Made by a program: the position numbers and the translations under genes
Source of the DNA: Clostridiaceae bacterium
GTDB lineage: Bacteria; Bacillota; Clostridia; Saccharofermentanales; DTU023
NCBI GenBank assembly: GCA_012728535.1
Contig: JAAYEX010000128.1
Location: 1-5,147 of the forward strand
Direction of reading: 5' to 3'
Length of the DNA: 5,147 nt
Part shown: piece after piece, positions 1 through 4,927 of the stretch
Layout of the letters: every line of letters begins with the position of its first letter
Position numbering within the stretch: position 1 is the stretch's first letter
Notes under the pieces: generated by a model
The model's input: the letters and a program-made list of their open reading frames with translations, nothing else
Told to the model about the DNA's origin: nothing
Databases searched by the model: none

Positions 1-20
1 CATCTTTATCAAGCCGAAAC

Positions 21-69
21 ATTAAAAATAAAAGCCATTTATTAAACAGCAAAAAACACCTGAAATGGC
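21..69 (-). terminator. Candidate intrinsic terminator, leftward
   Basis: Read leftward, GCCATTT (69 to 63) is followed by a 22-base loop and the perfect complement AAATGGC (40 to 34). A U-rich tract (TTTTATTTTT) comes straight after. CAG and CTG inside the loop can extend the structure. The 7-bp stem is AT-rich and the loop is large, so efficiency is uncertain. It would end a leftward transcript coming from the 100-410 region, where I see no protein gene on that strand. On the rightward strand the same stem lacks an adjacent T-run. Confidence 0.45.
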
Positions 70-84
70 GCACCCCCTTTTTGA

Positions 85-371
85 TACCCAGCTATTAATA
101 ACCAGGTGGGTGACCTGTGGTGGTCTTAGAATTTCCTGCAAGCAGGCATATTCATATTCCACGTCAACTCGGACTCCCCTTTAAGAAACGGTGGTCCAAA
201 AATGAGAGCGCCATCCATCTCAGGCACATTTATATTAACACGTCAGGCTTTCAGCTTCAATCTCAGAGCATTTATGTAACGTCTATGAGCCCGAGAGCAG
301 CGACATTAGCGGTGCATTACCGGAAAAGTGGGCTGCCTTCGACCTCTCCTTAGTAACTAAGGCATCAGAGG
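85..371. other. Non-coding region rich in inverted repeats, possible structured RNA
   Basis: This roughly 290-base stretch has no ORF with a start, a ribosome binding site and a protein-like composition. It does contain a dense set of inverted repeats: CCAGGT/ACCTG around 102-119, ACCCA/TGGGT (86-90 with 107-111), CCTG/CAGG around 136-147, TGAGA/TCTCA around 203-222, AGCCC/GGGCT (288-292 with 330-334), CGGT/ACCG (310-313 with 319-322), GCAGC/GCTGC (297-301 with 332-336), and an 11-bp hairpin at 343-371. The heptamer GGTGGTC occurs twice, at 119-125 and 190-196. With the leftward terminator at 21-69 this is compatible with a leftward non-coding RNA, but a rightward tig leader is also possible. 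I looked for signatures of tmRNA, RNase P RNA, SRP RNA, T-box leaders and common riboswitches and recognised none. Family and strand are undetermined. Confidence 0.35.
343..371. repeat. 11-bp hairpin/palindrome upstream of tig
   Basis: CCTCT and CCTTAG (343-353) pair with CTAAGG (357-362) and AGAGG (367-371), across a three-base TAA loop and one four-base bulge (CATC). No T-run follows on either strand, so it does not look like an intrinsic terminator. It lies just upstream of the candidate tig -10, so it could be a protein-binding palindrome in DNA or part of a longer RNA structure. Confidence 0.5.
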
Positions 372-391
372 AAGAAGTCCCGGCTAATTTG

Positions 392-425
392 TGGTAGAAT
401 GCTTTAGCTTACTAAGTAATATAAT
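392..425 (+). promoter_or_regulatory. Candidate tig promoter elements
   Basis: There are two possible -10 boxes. One is an extended -10, TGGTAGAAT at 392-400, for which I see no good -35 box. The other is a perfect TATAAT at 420-425, also without a recognisable TTGACA at 16-18 bases. The extended form resembles TGATAGAAT at 4881-4889 in the other intergenic region, which supports it as a real promoter type in this genome. No CIRCE element or CtsR heptads were seen, so there is no visible sign of class I or III heat-shock control. Confidence 0.45.
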
Positions 426-451
426 AGTAGATAAGACGAGGAGGACGACCA

Positions 452-1882
452 ATGCCGTCGCAATTTGAGCAAAAAGAAAACAGAGTTGCCTATCTAAATA
501 TTGATGTTCCCGCAGAAGAATTAAAAAGTTCCCTGGAGAAAGCTTACCAAAGAAATAAGCGCCACTTTCAGGTTCCCGGTTTCCGTAAAGGTAAGGCCCC
601 ATATCAGATCGTAGTTAACCACTACGGAGAAGGCATTTTGTATGACGATGCCATTGAGTACGCCTTTCCTGCCGCTTACGAAAACGCTTTGAAAGAGCAT
701 GATCTGAGACCCTATTCTGAACCGAGATTGAATCTCGTCAGCATCAGCGGGGCAGCCGGCCTGGTTATGGAAGCCAGATTTGCTCTGAAACCCGAAGTTA
801 AACTTGGCGAATTTAAAGGTATTGTAGCTTATCGTCCGAAAGTTGAAGTTGCTGAAGAAGAAATTGATGCCAAGATTAAAGAGGCACAAAATAAAGTTGC
901 CAGGCAGCTGCCGGTCAGTGACCGGGCACTTGAAAAAGGTGACACAGTAACCATCGACTATATGGGCAAAAAAGACGACATAGCTTTTGAAGGCGGCACT
1001 GCCGAAGATTTTGATCTGGAATTAGGTTCCAACACCTTCATTCCCGGTTTTGAGGATGGCATTGTCGGTAAAAATGTAGGCGATGAATTTGATCTCACAC
1101 TTAGCTTCCCGGAAGAATATCATGCTGAAGATCTGGCCGGTGAAGAGGTAGTTTTTTCAGTTGTGGTAAAAGCTGCGACATTCACGCAAGTACCAGAAAT
1201 TGATGACGACTTCGTAAAAGATGTAAGTGAAAGCAGCGATACCGTCGAAGAATACCGGGCTGAAATCCGTCAGGAACTGGAAAAAGCAGGATCCGAACAG
1301 GCTGACCGGGCCTATGAGCGGAATATTGTTGAGCAGATCGCTGAAAACAGTGAGATTGTCATGTCAGACTTCCTGGTTGAGGATGATGTGGAAAGAGAAA
1401 TCCAGCATCAGAGCCAGCAGTTTGAGATGTATGGCCTGCGTTATGAAGATTTTCTGGCGTATTCAGGACAGACACTTGCAAGTGTTCGTCAGCAGATGAT
1501 GCCCGGCGTTCGCAAAAATCTGGATCTGGCATATACGCTTGATGCTCTTGATGAAGAGCTCGCTCTTGAAGTCACAGATGAAGAAGTTGACGCAATGATA
1601 GCAAAGCTGGCTGAAGAGTCTCAGATCTCTGTTGAGGAGTATAAAGAGAAATATCTTGAAGGCAGGGAAGACAGCAGAGACCGTCTGGAGCATCAGGTCA
1701 GAAGCGAGAAATTGCTTGACCTCCTCCGTGAGTGGAGTGTTGCAACTGATGTTGACCCACACGCCCACGATCACGAACATGACCATGTACACGATGAAAA
1801 TTGTAATCACGACCACGAGCATGATCATGAACATGTCCATGATGAAAACTGTGACCACGATCACGAAGAAGACGAAGAATAA
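452..1882 (+). CDS. tig: Trigger factor with His-rich C-terminal tail
   Basis: This is the ribosome-associated chaperone and peptidyl-prolyl isomerase that shields nascent chains at the exit tunnel in the cytosol. The protein has 476 residues; typical trigger factors have about 430-450. The N-terminal ribosome-binding domain carries the signature GFRKGK at residues 43-48. An FKBP-type PPIase domain spans about 160-243, with the motifs DYMG, FEGG, FIPGFE and a FPEEYH region. The helical C-terminal chaperone arms run from about 250 to 430. A tail at 437-471 contains 14 His and two Cys alternating with Asp and Glu, and includes an imperfect 16-residue duplication (HVHDENC at 445-451 and 461-467). 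Such tails bind Ni, Zn or Cu in SlyD but are not part of classical trigger factor. The start is fixed by GAGGAGG at 438-444, seven bases before ATG. clpP follows after 85 bases. The family call is certain; metal binding is inferred. Confidence 0.97.
   Translation: MPSQFEQKENRVAYLNIDVPAEELKSSLEKAYQRNKRHFQVPGFRKGKAPYQIVVNHYGEGILYDDAIEYAFPAAYENALKEHDLRPYSEPRLNLVSISGAAGLVMEARFALKPEVKLGEFKGIVAYRPKVEVAEEEIDAKIKEAQNKVARQLPVSDRALEKGDTVTIDYMGKKDDIAFEGGTAEDFDLELGSNTFIPGFEDGIVGKNVGDEFDLTLSFPEEYHAEDLAGEEVVFSVVVKAATFTQVPEIDDDFVKDVSESSDTVEEYRAEIRQELEKAGSEQADRAYERNIVEQIAENSEIVMSDFLVEDDVEREIQHQSQQFEMYGLRYEDFLAYSGQTLASVRQQMMPGVRKNLDLAYTLDALDEELALEVTDEEVDAMIAKLAEESQISVEEYKEKYLEGREDSRDRLEHQVRSEKLLDLLREWSVATDVDPHAHDHEHDHVHDENCNHDHEHDHEHVHDENCDHDHEEDEE
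1760..1864 (+). repeat. His/Asp/Cys-rich tail with 48-bp tandem duplication
   Basis: This is the 3' part of tig, encoding residues 437-471. Two 48-bp-spaced copies encode HVHDENC(N/D)HDHE, at about 1784-1819 and 1832-1867. The copies differ at several third codon positions (for example GTACAC against GTCCAT). The protein repeat is therefore kept while the DNA has drifted, which suggests selection on the peptide rather than a recent slippage event. Confidence 0.85.
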
Positions 1883-1916
1883 AAACCGGAGACGAAGAGA
1901 ATTAGTAGTGTAAAGT

Positions 1917-1949
1917 TATAATAGATCAGAAGGGCAGAGATTTGCTGCC
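1917..1949 (+). promoter_or_regulatory. Candidate clpP -10 box and 5' stem-loop
   Basis: A consensus TATAAT lies at 1917-1922 in the 85-base tig-clpP gap; no convincing -35 was seen. A transcript starting about seven bases downstream (near 1930) would begin almost at once with the hairpin GGCAG (1933-1937), loop AGATTTG, CTGCC (1945-1949). The clpP ribosome binding site starts four bases later. No terminator with a T-run separates tig from clpP, so read-through from tig is also likely. Confidence 0.4.
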
Positions 1950-1967
1950 AAAAAGGAGTGAATTATT

Positions 1968-2570
1968 ATGATCGAAGCAGTCTACAACAATCTGGTACCG
2001 GTAGTAGTTGAGCAAACAAGCCGTGGAGAACGTTCTTACGATATTTTCTCCCGTTTGCTGAAAGAGCGCATTGTTATCCTGAGCAATCAGGTAGACCATG
2101 TCAGCGCTAACCTAATCGTTGCTCAGCTCTTGTTTCTGGAAGCAGAAGACCCCGATAAAGATATTCAATTTTACATCAACAGCCCGGGCGGAGAAGTCTC
2201 CTCAGGCCTGATGATTTACGACACAATGCAATATATCAAACCCGACGTCCAGACAATCGCCATGGGCATGGCTGCCAGTATGGGAGCTTTCCTGGTCGGT
2301 GCCGGAAGCAAAGGAAAACGTTTCGCCTTGCCTAACGCTGAAATTATGATTCATCAGCCTTCAGGCGGCACACAGGGCCAGGCTTCAGATATCAGTATTG
2401 CAGCAGAACACATTCTGAAAATGCGCAGACGTCTCAATGAGATTCTGGCGGATATCTGTAATCAGCCTCTGGAAGTAATTGAACGCGATACAGAGCGCGA
2501 CCACTGGATGGATGCACAGGAAGCCATAGATTATGGCATCATTGATAAAGTTATGATCAGACAGGCTTAA
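1968..2570 (+). CDS. clpP: ATP-dependent Clp protease proteolytic subunit ClpP
   Basis: This is the serine peptidase that forms the double-heptameric chamber of ClpXP (and ClpAP/ClpCP) and cleaves unfolded chains fed by an ATPase partner. It has 200 residues, the normal family length. The catalytic triad is intact: Ser104 in MGMAASMGAF, His129 in MIHQPSGG, and Asp178 in ERDTERDHW. The spacing between triad members (25 and 49 residues) equals that in the E. coli enzyme. The oxyanion loop SPGGEV is at 72-77. The N-terminus (LVPVVVEQ, then GERSYDIFSRLLKERI) has the family form of axial loop and first helix. ATG at 1968 is supported by AAGGAG at 1953-1958 with a nine-base spacer. It lies between tig and clpX, the usual Bacillota order, and clpX encodes its direct partner. 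No inactivating change is seen. Confidence 0.98.
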   Translation: MIEAVYNNLVPVVVEQTSRGERSYDIFSRLLKERIVILSNQVDHVSANLIVAQLLFLEAEDPDKDIQFYINSPGGEVSSGLMIYDTMQYIKPDVQTIAMGMAASMGAFLVGAGSKGKRFALPNAEIMIHQPSGGTQGQASDISIAAEHILKMRRRLNEILADICNQPLEVIERDTERDHWMDAQEAIDYGIIDKVMIRQA

Positions 2571-2607
2571 TTAATCGCCTGGCTGACTAGTGCTTAAGGA
2601 CAAAGAT

Positions 2608-3888
2608 ATGACAGATAAGCAAAATAACGATAAAGCGTTTGAACGGGTTCATTGTTCCTTCTGCGGCAAGCCCGACTCTCAGGTTGAACGCCTGATTGCC
2701 GGTCCCGGCGTCTACATTTGTAATGAATGCGTTGCTCTGTGCAATGATCTTTTGCAGGAAGAAAGAGAAATCAGTTTCGGCTCACACGAGCTGAGCAGAG
2801 ACAGCCTATTGTCTCCCGATGAAATTAAATGCAAGCTTGATGAATATGTAATCGGCCAGGATTATGCAAAAAAGGTTTTGGCCGTATCGGTTTACAATCA
2901 TTACAAACGTGTGTTTTCCGATAAAATCGATAGTCAGGACAAGGACGTCGAGCTTTCGAAGAGCAACATCATGCTACTGGGACCGACAGGTTCGGGAAAA
3001 ACCCTGCTGGCACAGACCCTGGCCAGAATTTTGCATGTACCCTTTGCAATTGTTGATGCTACCGCACTTACAGAAGCCGGTTATGTTGGTGAAGACGTAG
3101 AGAATATTCTCCTGCGCCTGATCCAGAATGCCGACTTTAATATTGAAGCTGCAGAAAAAGGCATCATCTATATTGACGAGATTGACAAGATCTCCCGCCG
3201 CTCTGATAATCCTTCGATTACCAGGGACGTCAGCGGAGAAGGTGTACAGCAGGCGCTGCTGAAGATCCTGGAAAGCACTGTAGCCAATGTGCCGGCCCAG
3301 GGTGGGCGCAAGCACCCGCATCAGGAATTTATTCAGATTGATACCAGCAACATTTTGTTCATTCTGGGCGGAGCTTTTGATGGTTTGGACAAAGTAATTA
3401 AGAGCCGTATCGGTAGTTCCGCGATTGGTTTTGGTGCTGACGTCAAATCCAAAAACGAAGATGATTCCAAGATCTTCACTCATCTCTTGCCTGAAGACCT
3501 GCTGCGTTACGGCCTGATACCTGAATTCATCGGACGTGTTCCTGTTCATGTAGCCCTAGAGGGACTGGACGAGGATGCTCTGGTGCAGATACTGACTGAG
3601 CCGAAGAACGCTCTGATTAAACAGTATCAAAAGCTGATGGCCTACGACGATGTTGAACTGGTCTTCGAAGAAGAAGCAATCAGAGAAGCTGCCCACCTGG
3701 CCCAGGAGCTGAAGATGGGAGCCAGGGGTCTGCGCACAGTCCTGGAAGATGTCATGCTGGAAATTATGTATGATATTCCGTCACGCGCTGATGTTGCGAA
3801 GGTAATCGTTACAAAGGAAGCCGTACGCAAGGAAGAATTCCCCAGGCTGCTTTACGCAGAGCAGGAAACCCTAGAAGAGGGTGCCTAG
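2608..3888 (+). CDS. clpX: ClpX, ATP-dependent unfoldase subunit of ClpXP
   Basis: This AAA+ hexameric unfoldase recognises tagged substrates, unfolds them and threads them into ClpP. From ATG 2608 it has 426 residues, a normal length. In order the protein shows: a zinc-binding N-domain with Cys16, Cys19, Cys38 and Cys41; Walker A GPTGSGKT at 125-132; the pore-1 loop GYVG at 158-161; Walker B IIYIDE at 186-191; the RKH pore loop at 234-236; the ClpP-docking IGF loop at 273-275; the arginine-finger segment EFIGR ending at 310; and sensor-2 GARGLR at 371-376. The start was chosen because AAGGA (2596-2600) lies seven bases before this ATG. An in-frame GTG at 2590 would add six residues but has no ribosome binding site. 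The gap to clpP is 37 bases without a terminator, so the two are probably co-transcribed. The stop codon overlaps the convergent kinase gene. Confidence 0.98.
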   Translation: MTDKQNNDKAFERVHCSFCGKPDSQVERLIAGPGVYICNECVALCNDLLQEEREISFGSHELSRDSLLSPDEIKCKLDEYVIGQDYAKKVLAVSVYNHYKRVFSDKIDSQDKDVELSKSNIMLLGPTGSGKTLLAQTLARILHVPFAIVDATALTEAGYVGEDVENILLRLIQNADFNIEAAEKGIIYIDEIDKISRRSDNPSITRDVSGEGVQQALLKILESTVANVPAQGGRKHPHQEFIQIDTSNILFILGGAFDGLDKVIKSRIGSSAIGFGADVKSKNEDDSKIFTHLLPEDLLRYGLIPEFIGRVPVHVALEGLDEDALVQILTEPKNALIKQYQKLMAYDDVELVFEEEAIREAAHLAQELKMGARGLRTVLEDVMLEIMYDIPSRADVAKVIVTKEAVRKEEFPRLLYAEQETLEEGA

Positions 3889-4715
3889 ACATTGGCGCAA
3901 AGAGCGCTGAGTAACTTATAAGCAAAGCCCGGTTGCACCTGAGCCAAAACGGATTTAATATCCACAGCGGTCAAAGTGGAGCCGGGCTTTTTAATTAAAG
4001 CGGCGACAAAGCTGCGGCCAAGGCTTTCCCTGTCCGCGCCGTGGACAAAATCGGGACTTTTTTGCCCACTGCTGCTGAGTTCAGCCTGCTCTTCCAGGGC
4101 TAATTTGCTGGTGTAGCCGGGAGTACCGCTTAAAGAGATTGTCTTATTACAGCTATCATCAGTGAGTATATGCGAATAACCCGGCAGGAAGGTTCTCGAC
4201 TTATCAAAGTCTATCAAAACGGCATTTTCTCTGTCTGTGATCATTATATTGTCAGGACTGATGTCTCCATGCCACAAACCGACTCCGCTCAATTTTGCAA
4301 AATCTTCCAGAGCTGTCAGAATTTGGTCAAAAAACTTCTCGTATAACTGAGAAATCTCTTTTGTTATAGCAGTAATTGTTCGGATGGAAAACTGACGAAG
4401 GGTAAGGCCGGATAGATGTTCAAAGAGTACGACAACTTCTGCAGGGCTTTCTTTAAGATCGATTTGATCCATTTGATTGATCAGGATGCCCGTGCGCAGA
4501 TCACACAAGGACTCAACATCCGGATTGTCTGTATTGTTTAAACCCAGACAACGCAGCAGGTGTGGACTGCGATAGCGATAAAGCTGCGGCAAGAGCGTAT
4601 AGTCTTTAAAAGAAGAGAGGGCTTTCGCCTGATAACACCGCCCATATGCATCATGCAATATATCGATTTTACTTTCCCTGATAATATTCACTTTTGCCTG
4701 TTTTTCTATTATCAT
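3885..4715 (-). CDS. Divergent Hanks-type protein kinase, cytosolic
   Basis: The 276-residue protein has a protein-kinase fold by motif. It shows: a possible beta-3 lysine K31 in YQAKAL; a hinge-like stretch VVLFEHLSG (95-103); the catalytic loop HGDISPDN with Asp151 and Asn156; a metal-binding DFD in place of DFG at 169-171; the activation-segment motif SGTPGYTS (197-204); and an alpha-F-like segment ADRESLG with Asp228. The catalytic residues needed for phosphotransfer are therefore present. The glycine-rich loop is degenerate (only AYG is recognisable), the alpha-C glutamate is not obvious, and the APE motif is altered. No membrane segment, PASTA repeat or other domain is present, unlike PrkC/PknB. 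The start at ATG 4715 follows GGGAG with a six-base spacer. An upstream in-frame TTG at 4790 lacks such a site. The substrate is unknown; a small-molecule kinase is an alternative. No convincing promoter was seen. Confidence 0.85.
   Translation of the reverse strand: MIIEKQAKVNIIRESKIDILHDAYGRCYQAKALSSFKDYTLLPQLYRYRSPHLLRCLGLNNTDNPDVESLCDLRTGILINQMDQIDLKESPAEVVVLFEHLSGLTLRQFSIRTITAITKEISQLYEKFFDQILTALEDFAKLSGVGLWHGDISPDNIMITDRENAVLIDFDKSRTFLPGYSHILTDDSCNKTISLSGTPGYTSKLALEEQAELSSSGQKSPDFVHGADRESLGRSFVAALIKKPGSTLTAVDIKSVLAQVQPGFAYKLLSALCANV
3924..3995 (+). terminator. Candidate terminator of the clp transcript, inside the antisense kinase gene
   Basis: AAAGCCCGG (3924-3932) and CCGGGCTTT (3982-3990) form a perfect 9-bp GC-rich stem followed by TTAATT, giving a run of five T. 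The 49-base loop contains a further stem, TCCAC/GTGGA, which would compact it. It starts about 36 bases after the clpX stop codon and is oriented to stop rightward transcription. The whole element lies within codons of the leftward kinase gene (residues around KKPGS and QPGFAY). The long loop is the main weakness. Confidence 0.55.
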
Positions 4716-4927
4716 AAGCTGCTCCCTGTGAGTAGTATTGCAATAAGCATAAGGCCACGGAACTGAAAAGATTGCGGAAGTTTTCGACAATAGTTGACAA
4801 CAGCTGCAAAAAGCTGCTTGCAGGTAACCGGTGCTTTCTTAACCGGAGAAATCAGCTGAACCGTATTTAGAGCCCAGTCATGATAGAATGACAGAAGTCA
4901 AAGAACGGAGGTTTTGCGCTAACTACC
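4716..4927. promoter_or_regulatory. Intergenic region with extended -10 and small inverted repeats
   Basis: This 212-base region separates the leftward kinase from the rightward ORF start at 4928. It holds an extended -10, TGATAGAAT at 4881-4889, oriented rightward, with no clear -35. The inverted repeat GTCAT/ATGAC (4877-4881 and 4888-4892) overlaps that box and could be an operator. Other elements are the palindrome GTTGACAAC (4793-4801), the overlapping hairpins CAGCT/AGCTG and CTGCAA/TTGCAG (about 4801-4823), and CCGGT/ACCGG (about 4828-4846). GGAGG lies at 4907-4911. A TTGACA at 4794-4799 has no -10 at the right distance. Confidence 0.4.

Noticed and set aside
117..353. Rightward 78-residue ORF in the 5' region
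   Set aside because: No ribosome binding site at its start, composition unlike a folded protein, and the stretch is dominated by inverted repeats. It is more likely chance reading of non-coding DNA.
1..451. tmRNA, RNase P RNA, SRP RNA, T-box or a known riboswitch in the 5' region
   Set aside because: None of their hallmark sequences (a T-arm GGTTCGA end, GAGGAAAGTC, GGTGGNACCGCG and so on) could be found on either strand.
1463..1864. Leftward 133-residue ORF opposite the tig 3' end, with a Met/Val/Ile-rich hydrophobic start
   Set aside because: The hydrophobic run is simply the antisense of the repeated His and Asp codons (GTG, ATG, ATC). It is a shadow of tig.
1883..1967. Terminator between tig and clpP
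   Set aside because: The only hairpin (1933-1949) is followed by A-rich sequence and the clpP ribosome binding site, not by a T-run.
2590..2607. GTG start for clpX six codons upstream
   Set aside because: No Shine-Dalgarno sequence precedes it, whereas ATG 2608 has AAGGA at a seven-base spacing.
2974..3549. Leftward 191-residue ORF inside clpX
   Set aside because: It is fully antisense to intact, highly conserved ClpX AAA+ sequence, has no recognisable motif, and is the usual long antisense shadow.
4716..4790. Longer kinase starting at TTG 4790
   Set aside because: The ATG at 4715 has a strong GGGAG site six bases away; the TTG has none, and the extra 25 residues show no kinase motif.
4794..4822. 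TTGACA at 4794-4799 as a rightward -35 box
   Set aside because: The position 16-18 bases downstream reads roughly CTTGCA, which is not a -10 element.
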